Shown here in pieces: positions 9,403-18,531 of a DNA stretch of 64,000 nt. The position numbers and the translations under genes are program-made. The DNA comes from JAENVT01 sp039931555 (lineage in GTDB: Bacteria > Actinomycetota > Acidimicrobiia > Acidimicrobiales > Ilumatobacteraceae), in the NCBI GenBank assembly GCA_039931555.1, contig JBDTRP010000123.1, positions 1-64,000 on the forward strand, written 5' to 3'. The first letter of the stretch is position 1; every line of letters starts with the position of its first letter. The notes below the pieces were generated by a model. It did no database searches, had not been told where the DNA came from, and saw only the letters and a list, made by a program, of their open reading frames with translations.

Positions 9403-10637
9403 AGCTCGCCGGCCACGATCAGGTCGATGGCCCTGCGACAGGTGCGGTGGAACGCATCGGCGGCCATGTGCAGGTGCTCGACGGGCGTGTCTTCCTCCTT
9501 GGTGTGGCTGAGCCCGTTCGTCGACGACGAGAAGATCATCACGGTCGGAATCTCGCGGGCCATCTCGCTGGCGTCGTGCAGCGCGCCGCTGGGGAGCTCG
9601 ACGTCGTGCCCCTCGACTTCCTCGACGCTCTGGCGAGCGGCGTCGAGCAACGCCGGGTGGAACGGCATCGGTGGGATGCGGAAGATGTGCTCCCACTCGA
9701 CCGTGCAGCCCTCAGCGACGGCGGCGCGATCGGCCGCGTCGTGGGCCTCGGTGAACATCGCGTGCAAGGCATCGGCGTCGATGTGGCGCATGTCCATCGC
9801 CAGTCGAGTCTCGCCGGCCACCGCGGTCACGACACCCGGCCAGCACTGCGCCACGCCGACGGTCGTGACGCCGTCGTGGCGACGCCCGATCTCGGCGATC
9901 TCGAGAGCGAAGCGCGATGCGGCACGGAAGCTGTCGCGCCGCATCTCCATCGGCATCGTGCCGGCGTGCGCGGCCTGACCACGAAAGATCAGCCGCTCGC
10001 GCTCGATGCCCTTGGTCCCCGTCACCGTGCAGATGCCGCGGCCCATCGACTCGAGGATCGGGCCCTGCTCGATGTGCACCTCGACGTACGCCTTCACGTC
10101 GGACATGCGCGTCCGCGCGCCGTCGAGGTTGTCGATGTCGACGCCGTGAGCGGCAAGCACGTCGGGCAGCGTGTTGCCCTCCTTGTCGGTCAAGCCGCGG
10201 AGCACGTCGATGTCGAGCGTGCCGACGCTCGCAGCCGACCCGAACAGGCTGCGACTGAAGCGGGCGCCCTCCTCGTCGGCCCAGTCGACCAGTGCGACCG
10301 TGATCGGTGGTGGGCCTTCCGCCGCCAACGATCGCAGCAGTTCCAGGCCCGACATCACGCCGAGCGCGCCATCGAGCCAGCCGCCCTTGGGAACGCTGTC
10401 GAGATGGCTCCCGACCACCAGCGTGTCGGTTCGCTCGCCACGCAGCACCGCCCACAGGTTTCCTGCTTCGTCCTCGTCGACCTCGACCGGGAGGGTGGTC
10501 AACGATTCGCGCAGCATTGCCCGGGCCTGCAGCCACTCGGGTGTCCAGGCGAGGCGGCGACTGCCCTCCGGGCCTCCCGTGTGATCGGACAGGGCGCGCA
10601 GATCGGCAACGACTCGTGTGGGGTCATAGGAGGTCAT
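9399..10637 (-). CDS. M20 family amidohydrolase (N-carbamoyl-L-amino acid hydrolase / allantoate amidohydrolase type)
   Basis: Zinc-dependent peptidase-M20-like hydrolase that cleaves a C-N bond in N-carbamoyl amino acids, allantoate or ureidoglycolate, 412 aa. The metal-binding pattern is visible: SHLDSVPKGGWLDGALG followed by DWADEEGARFSRSLFGS, then HIEQGPILE, with a late HDASEMA segment. These separate the hydantoinase/carbamoylase branch from ordinary M20 peptidases. No hydantoinase, uricase or allantoinase neighbours are present, so the substrate is open. A TAATTT hexamer 6 nt before the ATG suggests a leaderless transcript. Confidence 0.85.
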   Translation of the reverse strand: MTSYDPTRVVADLRALSDHTGGPEGSRRLAWTPEWLQARAMLRESLTTLPVEVDEDEAGNLWAVLRGERTDTLVVGSHLDSVPKGGWLDGALGVMSGLELLRSLAAEGPPPITVALVDWADEEGARFSRSLFGSAASVGTLDIDVLRGLTDKEGNTLPDVLAAHGVDIDNLDGARTRMSDVKAYVEVHIEQGPILESMGRGICTVTGTKGIERERLIFRGQAAHAGTMPMEMRRDSFRAASRFALEIAEIGRRHDGVTTVGVAQCWPGVVTAVAGETRLAMDMRHIDADALHAMFTEAHDAADRAAVAEGCTVEWEHIFRIPPMPFHPALLDAARQSVEEVEGHDVELPSGALHDASEMAREIPTVMIFSSSTNGLSHTKEEDTPVEHLHMAADAFHRTCRRAIDLIVAGEL

Positions 10638-10686
10638 GGATGGAAATTAGTGGCTCGGGCGGCAATCGGCGGGCCAGACTCGTCCG
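10638..10686. promoter_or_regulatory. Divergent promoter region with two leaderless-type -10 boxes
   Basis: On the minus strand TAATTT (10649-10644) is 6 nt from the hydrolase ATG. On the plus strand CAGACT (10675-10680) is 6 nt from the acetyltransferase ATG. No ribosome binding site is seen in front of the plus-strand gene. Confidence 0.45.
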
Positions 10687-11880
10687 ATGCCGATCACATT
10701 CCGCACCGCGCGCGAGAGCGACTGGCCGGAGGTCTGTTACACCGATGGGCGCGCCTTCGGGTTTGCCTACAAACCGGACGACATCGAGAGGTCGCGTGCG
10801 ATTCATGATGTGGATCGATTCGAATTGGCATTCGACGGCAAGAAGATCGTCGCGATCGTCGGCGCCTACTCGCTGCATGTGACTGTCCCTGGCGCCAACA
10901 GCCTGCCGATGGGCGGCCTGACGTGGGTGTCGACGGCGGCAACGCATCGACGCCAGGGATTGTTGACGAAGCTGATGGCCCGGTCGCTCGCCGACGTCGA
11001 CCACCGCGGCGAACCCGTGGCGATGCTCGGCGCCAGCGAGGGCGGGATCTACGAACGATATGGGTTCGGTATCGCAACGCAGACCCGAACGACGACAGTT
11101 GACCGACGATCCGCGCAGATCCGTCCCGAGTTCCAGCCGAAGCCGGGCACCGTTCGGTTCGTCGAGGGTGAGGAGGCCATCGCCCACGTTGCCGACGTCT
11201 GGTCTCGCTCCCATCGGCAGCGGTCCGGCGAGGTCGATCGCACAGACGCGTGGCATCGCTTCATCTACGACGACATGGCTACGACGCGCGACGCAGGGTC
11301 GCCGGCCTTCTATCTGGCGCACAGCGACGGGTATGCGGCATACCGCATCGAAACCAACTGGAACGAAGGCCATCCGGCACACAAGATGAACGTCGTCGAA
11401 CTCGTGGCCATCACCGGTCAAGCGCACGTTGCGCTGTGGCACACCCTGCTCGGCGTTGACCTGGTGGGGCCGATCACATCCCGCCAGATCCCGATCGACG
11501 ATCCGCTGCCGTACCTGTTGACCAACCCGCGTGCGCTGCAGACCACACGACTCAGCGATGGAGTCTGGGTCAACGTTCGCGACGTTGCGAGGTGCTTCGC
11601 CTCGCGTACGTACAGCACGACCGACCGGATCGTGGTCGAGGTCGATGGGGTTCGCTGGTCGATCGACGGCGGGCCTGACGGCGCGACCTGCCGCAAGGTT
11701 CGCACGCGGCCGGATCTCGTGGTGGATCACGCCTCGCTCGGGGCGCTGCTGCTCGGTGGGGTACGGCCGTCGGCACTGGCGGCCGGTCGACGGTTGACTG
11801 CCCGAAACGTCGACGTGGTGCGACGGGGCGACGCCTTCTTCCTCACGTCACCGTTACCGCATTGCCAGACGCACTACTGA
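10687..11880 (+). CDS. GNAT acetyltransferase, Eis-like
   Basis: N-acetyltransferase of the Eis family (enhanced intracellular survival), 397 aa. The family folds as two GNAT domains plus a sterol-carrier-like C-terminal domain. The acetyl-CoA loop is visible as THRRQGLLTKLM after the strand GGLTWVSTAA, followed by ASEGGIYERYGFG, all placed as in Eis. The chain ends in an aromatic residue (Tyr) carrying the C-terminal carboxylate; in Eis the terminal Phe carboxylate serves in catalysis. Known members acetylate aminoglycosides or lysines; the substrate here is not predictable. Confidence 0.85.
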   Translation: MPITFRTARESDWPEVCYTDGRAFGFAYKPDDIERSRAIHDVDRFELAFDGKKIVAIVGAYSLHVTVPGANSLPMGGLTWVSTAATHRRQGLLTKLMARSLADVDHRGEPVAMLGASEGGIYERYGFGIATQTRTTTVDRRSAQIRPEFQPKPGTVRFVEGEEAIAHVADVWSRSHRQRSGEVDRTDAWHRFIYDDMATTRDAGSPAFYLAHSDGYAAYRIETNWNEGHPAHKMNVVELVAITGQAHVALWHTLLGVDLVGPITSRQIPIDDPLPYLLTNPRALQTTRLSDGVWVNVRDVARCFASRTYSTTDRIVVEVDGVRWSIDGGPDGATCRKVRTRPDLVVDHASLGALLLGGVRPSALAAGRRLTARNVDVVRRGDAFFLTSPLPHCQTHY

Positions 11881-12917
11881 GCGGCGAGGTCACGCCAGAC
11901 GGCGCGGTGGAAGGCCAGATAGCCACGGTACCGCAGCGTGGTGACACCGCGTAGCTGCGCATCGGCGTCGCCGAGGCGCCACCACGATGCGGTCGGAAAC
12001 ACGTGGTGGGCGAGGTGGAAGTTGCCGTCGAGGGTCAGCCAGCGGTACAGCGACGCCGAGCGCACGGACCCCGTCGCCGTGACCATCGGGTTGTTGTGCG
12101 GCGCGGCGTAGTGCTCGGGCAGGGCGAAGAACGTGTACGGCCCGCAGAGGAACAGCAGCATCGGCACGATCCACCATTGCAGCAACTCGGCACCATGGCC
12201 ACTGATGACGGCGCCCGCCGCTGTGCCCGACCACAGCGCGAACGGCAGCCAGCCCCACCGGCGCACGTGCCGCTCGAGTGACGCTACGCCCACGTACGCG
12301 GGCGGCCGACCGAGCAGCGTGCCGAGGGCGCCACCGACGAGTTGCACGGCGAACGAGACGCCGCCGATCAGCAGGCCGACGATGTAGACCGCGCGGGCCC
12401 GAAGATGCACGGGTCCGAACGAGAACGGTCGGGTCAGCACTTCGTCGTAGAAGGCCTCCGGATCCGACAGGTCATGATCCCGCCGGGTCAGGGCATGGTG
12501 GGTGAGGTGGAAGCATCGGTACGTCGGGCCGTGGAAGCCCTCGATCGCGCCGGTGACCCCGGCGACGAGATCGTTGGGCCAACGGTGCACGAACAGGCTG
12601 CGATGGACGGCCTCGTGGTGGGCGGCGTCGATGCGCATCATGCACATGACCAGACCGACCCAGGCGATGACCCAACCCCACCAGTGGTCGACCGATTCAC
12701 CGATGGCGATGAATGCTGCGTAGAAGCCGACGGTCTCGATCAGCATCAGCGTCGCCCGGACGGTGCTTCGCTCCGCAACGCGGGCGCGAGCACCCCACTG
12801 CCGGATCTCCGCGGGAACGGCGAACAACGGCAGCGTGCTGTCTTCGGCGACGGAGGGTGCCAATTCGGTGGGCATCGGTTCCAGACTCTGCGATATCTGG
12901 AAATCAGAGGCAAGCAC
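11874..12917 (-). CDS. Fatty acid desaturase / hydroxylase, membrane di-iron type
   Basis: Integral membrane desaturase-family enzyme (FA_desaturase), up to 347 aa. The three histidine clusters that bind the di-iron centre are present: HHEAVH, then HLTHHALTRRDHD, and HLAHHVFP near the C-terminus. Several hydrophobic stretches (about 55-95, 150-200, 220-250) fit membrane segments. The start is uncertain: the frame opens at a GTG (12917), but an ATG at 12875 (MPTELAPS) is also possible. The product could act on fatty acids, carotenoids or other lipids. Confidence 0.8.
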   Translation of the reverse strand: MLASDFQISQSLEPMPTELAPSVAEDSTLPLFAVPAEIRQWGARARVAERSTVRATLMLIETVGFYAAFIAIGESVDHWWGWVIAWVGLVMCMMRIDAAHHEAVHRSLFVHRWPNDLVAGVTGAIEGFHGPTYRCFHLTHHALTRRDHDLSDPEAFYDEVLTRPFSFGPVHLRARAVYIVGLLIGGVSFAVQLVGGALGTLLGRPPAYVGVASLERHVRRWGWLPFALWSGTAAGAVISGHGAELLQWWIVPMLLFLCGPYTFFALPEHYAAPHNNPMVTATGSVRSASLYRWLTLDGNFHLAHHVFPTASWWRLGDADAQLRGVTTLRYRGYLAFHRAVWRDLAAQ

Positions 12918-12938
12918 CTACGATGTCCAGCCGCCGCG

Positions 12939-12956
12939 CCGGTATCACCTTACCGG
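12939..12956. promoter_or_regulatory. Perfect 6-bp palindrome, operator candidate
   Basis: CCGGTA-N6-TACCGG lies in the short divergent gap between the desaturase and the MFS exporter, 15 nt before the exporter ATG. It has the size and position of a repressor site; the regulator is unknown. Confidence 0.35.
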
Positions 12957-12971
12957 TAATGTCGAGCAAGC

Positions 12972-14183
12972 ATGGCCTCGGCGTCTCTCGCACCATTTCG
13001 GTCGCGCAACTTCAGATTGATGTGGTCAGGTGCGTTGTTGTCGAACATCGGCACGTGGATGGAAGCGGTCGGGCTGAGTTACTACGTCGCCCATACCACC
13101 GGGAAGGCATCGCTGTCGGCCCTCGTCGGCGCGGCAGGATTCCTGCCGAACGGCATACTCGGTCCCATCGGATCGGCGATGGCCGACCGGTGGAGCCGTC
13201 GTCGCCTGCTCGTCGTCGGGAGCGCTCTGTCGGCGATCGTCGCTGCGATCCTGGCGGTGTGGGTCGGGGGAGGAACGGCGACGCCACTCGGTATCGCCGG
13301 GCTGAGTTTCGTTGCCGGTTGCATCGGTGCGTTCACGTTTCCCTCGTTCCAGTCGATCCTGCCCGATCTCGTCGATCGCGAAAATCTCGTCGCCGGCGTC
13401 GGCCTGTCGAACGCGCAGTGGAACCTCGGAAGGATCATCGGGCCATCGTTCGCAGCGATCGCGATCTCCGTTGGTGGGATTGGTACCGCGCTGTGGTGCA
13501 ACGCCATCAGCTTTCTGGCGGTGATCGTCGCCGTCGCGCTTGTCAAGGTTCCGCAACGGCCGGGTGATCGTCGACCGATCTTCGGCGCGCTCGCCGACGG
13601 GTTGCGCTTCGCCGTCGCCCACCCAGTGATGCGCAGGATGCTCGTGGTGATGGTCATGACGATTGCCATTGCGTCGCCGTTCATCGCCTTCGTCTCGCAG
13701 ATGGCAACCAACGTGCTTCATGGCGATGCCAAGGCAACGTCTGTGTTGGTGACCGCCCAAGGTGTCGGCGCCGTGGCGGCGGCTTTCACGCTCGGTTCGG
13801 TCACGAAGAGGTTGGGCAGCAGCACTGTGATGTTCGGTGCCGTCGGCGTACTGTGTCCGGCACTCTTCGCGTATGGGCTCGCGCCGCGATTGTGGCTGGC
13901 CGCGCCGATGCTGACAGTGGTAGGCCTGTCATACGGGTACGCGTTCACCTCGTTCGCGAGTGTCTCGCAGCAGGCGGCGCCCGACGACATGCGCGGACGC
14001 GTCCTGGCAGTCAACTTTCTGGTGCTCGGGATCATGTTTCCAGTGGGCACGCTGATCCAGGGGCAGATCGCCGACGCGGTCGGGCTGCGTTGGACGACCG
14101 CCGGCTCGGGCTTGGTGCTGGCCGTCGGTCTTGCGGCCCTGGCTCCGTGGCAGCGACGGGCGGCGGCTCTCGTAACGTCGTGA
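12972..14183 (+). CDS. MFS transporter, EntS/MFS_3-type exporter
   Basis: Twelve-helix major facilitator protein, 403 aa, of the group that includes the enterobactin exporter EntS. The N-terminus begins with the characteristic FRSRNFRLMWSGALLSNIGTW segment, and the loop 2-3 motif is ADRWSRRRLLVVGS. Its substrate is not evident. It ends 3 nt before the acyl-CoA dehydrogenase start, so the two may be cotranscribed. Confidence 0.85.
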   Translation: MASASLAPFRSRNFRLMWSGALLSNIGTWMEAVGLSYYVAHTTGKASLSALVGAAGFLPNGILGPIGSAMADRWSRRRLLVVGSALSAIVAAILAVWVGGGTATPLGIAGLSFVAGCIGAFTFPSFQSILPDLVDRENLVAGVGLSNAQWNLGRIIGPSFAAIAISVGGIGTALWCNAISFLAVIVAVALVKVPQRPGDRRPIFGALADGLRFAVAHPVMRRMLVVMVMTIAIASPFIAFVSQMATNVLHGDAKATSVLVTAQGVGAVAAAFTLGSVTKRLGSSTVMFGAVGVLCPALFAYGLAPRLWLAAPMLTVVGLSYGYAFTSFASVSQQAAPDDMRGRVLAVNFLVLGIMFPVGTLIQGQIADAVGLRWTTAGSGLVLAVGLAALAPWQRRAAALVTS

Positions 14184-14186
14184 ACC

Positions 14187-15437
14187 GTGGACTTCACGAT
14201 TCCTGCCGAGATCCAAACGACACTCGAAGAACTCGACGAGTTCATCGAACGAGAGATCAAGCCGCTCGAGCGCGAAGACGACAACATGCGCTTCTTCGAT
14301 CACCGCCGAGAATGGGCGCGGACCGACTTCGACAACGGTGGCGTGCCCCGCGCCGACTGGGAAGCGTTGCTTCGTGAGATGCGCCGTCGTGCCGACGCCG
14401 CCGGTTGGCTGCGGCTGGCGCTGCCGGCCGAGTTCGGTGGCCGCGACGCCAGCAACCTCGAGATGGCGATCATTCGTGAACACCTCGCCACCAAGGGCCT
14501 CGGGTTGCACAACGATCTGCAGAACGAGTCGTCAATAGTCGGCAACTTTCCGACAGTGTTGATGATGCGCGACTTCGGCACGCCGCTACAGATCGCCGAG
14601 TGGATGCCCGGCTTCCTCGACGGCACCCGGCGGTTGGCATTCGGGTTGACCGAGCCGAATCACGGCAGCGACGCGACCTACATGGAGACGACGGCCGTGC
14701 GCGACGGCGACGAGTGGGTGCTGAACGGGATGAAGCGGTGGAACAGCGGGTTGCACCACGCCACCCACGACATCATCTTCGCCCGCACGAGTGGCGAGCA
14801 GGGCAGCCCCAAGGGGATCAGCGCCTTTCTGGTGCCGACCGATGCGCCGGGTTTCAAGGTGGAGTTCTTCTGGTGGACGTTCAACATGCCCACCGACCAT
14901 GCAGAGGTGTCATTGACAGAGGTTCGCGTCGGCCCTGACGCGCTCTTCGGCACGGTCGACCGGGGCTTGGAACTGGCGCAGCACTTCGTGCACGAGAACC
15001 GCATCCGCCAGGCGGCTTCGTCGCTCGGCGCAGCGCAGTTCTGCATCGACGAGGCGGTCGCCTACGCCAACAACCGGATCACCTGGGGTAAGAAGTTGTC
15101 GACCAACCAGGGGATCCAGTTCCCGCTCGTCGAACTGCACACCGAGGCGGCGATGCTGCGCCAGTTGGTGCGCTACACCGCGTGGATGCTGGACCACAAG
15201 CACCACATGGAGGTCACGCACCTCGTGGCGATGTGCAACTACCGCGCCAACCGGTTGGCGTGCGACGCCGCCGATCGAGCCATGCAGACCTGCGGAGGCG
15301 TGGGGTACTCGCGGCACATGCCGTTCGAGCACATCTACCGGCATCACCGGCGTTACCGGATCACTGAGGGCTCCGAGGAGATCCAGATGCGCAAGGTCGG
15401 CCAGCAGTTGTTCGGCTTCGGCCGCGACCGCGGCTGA
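14187..15437 (+). CDS. Acyl-CoA dehydrogenase
   Basis: FAD-dependent acyl-CoA dehydrogenase, 416 aa, starting at GTG immediately after the MFS gene. The three ACAD domains are recognisable: helical N-terminus (1-150), beta domain with FGLTEPNHGSDAT and KRWNSGLHHATH (150-270), and C-terminal helices with RITEGSEEIQ. Glu394 is at the position of the usual catalytic base. The length and the long N-terminal helix resemble long-chain/CaiA-like members. It points away from the carnitine-type cluster, so a role there is only possible. Confidence 0.88.
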   Translation: MDFTIPAEIQTTLEELDEFIEREIKPLEREDDNMRFFDHRREWARTDFDNGGVPRADWEALLREMRRRADAAGWLRLALPAEFGGRDASNLEMAIIREHLATKGLGLHNDLQNESSIVGNFPTVLMMRDFGTPLQIAEWMPGFLDGTRRLAFGLTEPNHGSDATYMETTAVRDGDEWVLNGMKRWNSGLHHATHDIIFARTSGEQGSPKGISAFLVPTDAPGFKVEFFWWTFNMPTDHAEVSLTEVRVGPDALFGTVDRGLELAQHFVHENRIRQAASSLGAAQFCIDEAVAYANNRITWGKKLSTNQGIQFPLVELHTEAAMLRQLVRYTAWMLDHKHHMEVTHLVAMCNYRANRLACDAADRAMQTCGGVGYSRHMPFEHIYRHHRRYRITEGSEEIQMRKVGQQLFGFGRDRG

Positions 15438-15445
15438 CGCCGCAA

Positions 15446-15643
15446 TCAGGAGGGCGGCGTTCTCGATGCTCGTGCGGCGGTGCGCCGTGCCCCGATGATG
15501 GCGATCAGCGGAATGCCGACGACCAGCAGCACCGCCAGCGCAATGAATCCGATCAGACCGAACCACTTGGTGAGCAAGACACCGAACAGGAAACCGCCGA
15601 ACGCCAAGATCCCGCGACGAGCATCGAACACCTGACGATCCAT
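15446..15643 (-). CDS. Small membrane protein of unknown function
   Basis: About 65 residues, with one long hydrophobic region (about 10-52, probably two closely spaced membrane helices broken by KWFGLIG) and a basic C-terminal tail (RRTAARASR). The ATG at 15643 was preferred over the upstream GTG at 15676 because a CACGAT hexamer lies 6 nt before it. No family is recognised. Confidence 0.5.
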   Translation of the reverse strand: MDRQVFDARRGILAFGGFLFGVLLTKWFGLIGFIALAVLLVVGIPLIAIIGARRTAARASRTPPS

Positions 15644-15682
15644 CGGCGCATCGTGCCCGACCCGTGGCGCAAACACAACTCC

Positions 15683-15722
15683 GCGCTGACCGTCCCGTGA
15701 CCGTCGTGGCGACGGTCAGCGC
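15683..15722. terminator. 12-bp perfect inverted repeat between two minus-strand genes
   Basis: Arms at 15683-15694 and 15711-15722 (GCGCTGACCGTC and its complement) flank a 16-nt loop that contains a third GACCGTC. It sits just downstream of the caiD-like gene and upstream of the small membrane protein. It could be a factor-independent terminator lacking a U-tract, or an operator. Confidence 0.4.
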
Positions 15723-15746
15723 GTGACCACCCCGGGGTTTTGGGGG

Positions 15747-16511
15747 TCATCGGCCGGTCCAGGTTGGGGGGCGGCGTTCGGTGAAGGCGGCTCGACCTTC
15801 GACCGCGTCCTCGGAGTCGATGGCCCGGCGGTAGCTGTCGAGCGACTTCAGCGCGGCCATCGCCTCGTCGGTCGACATGTTGATCGTGCGGCGTTCGATG
15901 TCGAGCAACGCGGCGATGCTGAGGGGCGCCGACGCGGCAATGGCGTCGGCCAGTTCGAAGGCGGCAGCGAGCAGGTCGTCTGCGGCAACGACGCGCGAGA
16001 TCAGACCCCAGTGCTGCCCTTCGGCTGCGTTCATCCGGCGGCCGGTCAGCAACAACTCGCGGGCCAAGTGAGGGGGGAGCAGACGCGGCAGCCTGACGGC
16101 ACCGGCGTCGGGCAGAATGCCGAGAGCAGGCTCGGGCAGCCAGAACTGGGCGTGGTCCGCAGCGACGATCAGGTCTGCTGCCATTGCGATCTCGAAGCCG
16201 CCGCCGACCGCCATGCCGTTGACGGCGGCGATCACGGGCGTCGATCGATCAGGGAGCTCCGGGAAGCCGCCGAAGCCGCCGACCCCGTAGTCGCTGTCGA
16301 AGTCTTCATCGGCGGAGAGGTCCCACCCGGCAGAGAAGAACTTCGGCCCTGCGCCGGTGACGATGATCGCTCGCACCTCGCGATCGACGTCGAGTGTTGC
16401 GAACACATCGCCCATGGCCTTGCTGGTGGCCGCGTCGATCGCGTTGGCCTTCGGTCGATCGATGGTGACGATGGCGGTGGCGCCATTCAGTTCGACATGG
16501 AATCCGGTCAT
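15747..16511 (-). CDS. caiD: Crotonobetainyl-CoA hydratase-like enoyl-CoA hydratase (CaiD)
   Basis: Crotonase-fold hydratase, 254 aa, very similar along its length to E. coli CaiD, which hydrates crotonobetainyl-CoA to L-carnitinyl-CoA. Shared blocks include DRPKANAIDA, TGAGPKFFSAGWDL, AAVNGMAVGGGFE and TGRRM, and the C-terminus ends in SEDAVEG...W.GR as in CaiD. The two CaiD acidic residues are kept with the same 20-residue spacing (Glu107, Glu127). The start is the ATG at 16511, overlapping the previous stop by 4 nt; the frame further upstream is antisense noise. It is the last gene of a four-gene minus-strand operon. Confidence 0.85.
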   Translation of the reverse strand: MTGFHVELNGATAIVTIDRPKANAIDAATSKAMGDVFATLDVDREVRAIIVTGAGPKFFSAGWDLSADEDFDSDYGVGGFGGFPELPDRSTPVIAAVNGMAVGGGFEIAMAADLIVAADHAQFWLPEPALGILPDAGAVRLPRLLPPHLARELLLTGRRMNAAEGQHWGLISRVVAADDLLAAAFELADAIAASAPLSIAALLDIERRTINMSTDEAMAALKSLDSYRRAIDSEDAVEGRAAFTERRPPTWTGR

Positions 16512-18529
16512 GTGATCTCCTCCAGCGGTGCCTCTTCCAACCACAGCGCGTCGACGGCGACGGCTCCGCTGCGGCCGACGAGCACGGGGTTGAGCTCGAC
16601 CTCGACCGCACGTGTGCCGACCACTGCTTCGGTCAGGGTCACGACGAGTGTGACCAGTGCGTCGACATCCGCCCACGGCCTGCCACGGAACCCGCGCAGC
16701 AGTGGGTAGCTGCGCAACTTCGTCAGCGCCAGACGCACGTCGTCGGCGGTCACCGGCGCGAGCAGGTGTGTCACATCACCCCACAGCTCCGTCGTCACGC
16801 CACCGAAGCCGAGTGTGACCAGCCAGCCGATCGGTGGGTCACGGCGCACGCCGACGAGCACCTCCGCCACCACGTCGGTCACCGTGGCTTCCACGAGGTA
16901 GTGGTCCGAGACCGGCATCGATGCCAACGCTTCGACCATCCCCTCGTCGCTGCGCAACCCAACCCTGACCGCACCGCTCTCGCTCTTGTGTGCGGCGCCC
17001 AGGCCTTTCAACGTGACCGGGTAGCCGATCTCGACAGCAGCGGTCACGACATCAGTGGCCGGCACCACCATGCCGGTGGGGACGTCGATGCCGTACATGG
17101 CCAGGCGACCCTTCGCGGCGGCTTCGCCGAGCAGCCGAGTGCCAGAAGCTTCGGCTACTGGGGCGTGCCGTGCATCGCATCGGGTGCCGACGAAGGCTGC
17201 GGCACGCAGCGCGGCCAGGCCCTCGGTGAGCCCGAGCAGCGGAGTGACCCCGCGCTGCACGATGCGGGCCCGCACGGTCTCGTTGAGGCATTCGGCCATC
17301 GTCGCCACGATGACGCCGCGCTTGCCGGTCGCGTCGGCAGCGTCGGCCAGGGCGTCGGCGGCGAGGACCCACGCCGAAGGGTCGTTGTCGGGGCTGGGTG
17401 GCGCGTCGAGCACCAACATCGTCGCATCCTGCGGACCGTCCATGACCGCGGTGAAGCACTGGGCGATCGCCTGGCGATCACCCCACATGAACGTGTGGTA
17501 ATCGAACGGATTGCTGATGGTGACCAGTTCCGTCAGCGTTGCTTCGATGCGGTGAGCATGTTCGTCGGTGAACGGCTCGAATTGCAGCGGGCCGTGCTCG
17601 GCGCGGTCGGCGACCAGCGAGGCCTCGCCGCCCGAGCAACTCATCGACACGATGCGGGTGCCACTGAGGCGACCACCGTTGTCGAGCAGCTTCAGCGTCT
17701 CGAGCATCTCCGCCGGCGTCGTCACCGTGGCCACGCCGTAGCGGGCGAACAGCGCGTCGTAGGCCGCTGCCCTGCCCGACATCGACCCGGTGTGCGACGT
17801 GGCGATCGCCGCTCCGGTGGTCGAGCGGCCGGTCTGCAGGGCCACGATCGGCACACCTTGGGCGTTCGCTCTGGTGGCAACAGTGGCGAAGTGTTGTGGA
17901 TCGCGCACCGCTTCGAGGAACAGGCCGATCGCCGTGATCCGCGGGTCGTCGAGGAACGCCTCGATGCAGTCCTCCATGCCGACGCTGGCCTGGTTGCCGA
18001 CCGAGATGATCGTGCCCAGTCGCAGGCCACGTTGCTGGAACGTGAGGTTGACGGCGACGTTGCCGCTCTGCGACACGATGGCGACGCCCTGCTCCCATCG
18101 CTGCATCCCGTGCTCGTCGGGCCACAGGGCAACGCGATCGAACGTGTTGACGTAGCCGTAGCAGTTCGGCCCGAAGAACGCGAGGTCGCCGGCGGCATCG
18201 AGCAGATCGCGCTGCAGGTCGGCGTCGCCGCTCTCGGCGAACCCCGATCCGTAGCACACCGCGCCGCCGGCGCCGATCGATCGCAGCATCGCCATCGCCT
18301 CGACGGTCGCGTGCCGGTTGACGCCGAGGAAGACCGCGTCGGGAACCTCCGGGAGCGCGTCGAGGCCCGGCACGCACGGCACTCCGGCCAGATCACCGCG
18401 CTTGGGGTGCACTGGCCAGATCGGGCCGTCGAAGCCGAGCTTCAGGCATTGCCGAATCACCCGTTCGGCAGGAGCGCCACCAACGATCGCGATCGACCGT
18501 GGCGCCAGCAGGCGCCGCAGATCCGTCAT
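16508..18529 (-). CDS. Acyl-CoA synthetase (NDP-forming), ATP-grasp type
   Basis: Activates a carboxylic acid to its CoA thioester with release of ADP/GDP and phosphate. The product is 673 aa, a fused alpha-beta member of the acetate/acyl-CoA ligase (ADP-forming) family. Domains in order: CoA-binding Rossmann domain (about 1-130, starting SIAIVGG), two succinyl-CoA-ligase-like domains (to about 440) with the phosphohistidine segment SHTGS (His246), and an ATP-grasp domain (about 455-670, GYPVTLKGLGAAHKSESGAV). It lies between a CaiD homologue and an acyl-CoA dehydrogenase. It may replace the AMP-forming CaiC/BcoC ligase of known carnitine/gamma-butyrobetaine routes; the substrate is inferred from context only. 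Confidence 0.85.
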   Translation of the reverse strand: MTDLRRLLAPRSIAIVGGAPAERVIRQCLKLGFDGPIWPVHPKRGDLAGVPCVPGLDALPEVPDAVFLGVNRHATVEAMAMLRSIGAGGAVCYGSGFAESGDADLQRDLLDAAGDLAFFGPNCYGYVNTFDRVALWPDEHGMQRWEQGVAIVSQSGNVAVNLTFQQRGLRLGTIISVGNQASVGMEDCIEAFLDDPRITAIGLFLEAVRDPQHFATVATRANAQGVPIVALQTGRSTTGAAIATSHTGSMSGRAAAYDALFARYGVATVTTPAEMLETLKLLDNGGRLSGTRIVSMSCSGGEASLVADRAEHGPLQFEPFTDEHAHRIEATLTELVTISNPFDYHTFMWGDRQAIAQCFTAVMDGPQDATMLVLDAPPSPDNDPSAWVLAADALADAADATGKRGVIVATMAECLNETVRARIVQRGVTPLLGLTEGLAALRAAAFVGTRCDARHAPVAEASGTRLLGEAAAKGRLAMYGIDVPTGMVVPATDVVTAAVEIGYPVTLKGLGAAHKSESGAVRVGLRSDEGMVEALASMPVSDHYLVEATVTDVVAEVLVGVRRDPPIGWLVTLGFGGVTTELWGDVTHLLAPVTADDVRLALTKLRSYPLLRGFRGRPWADVDALVTLVVTLTEAVVGTRAVEVELNPVLVGRSGAVAVDALWLEEAPLEEIT

Positions 18530-18531
18530 GC

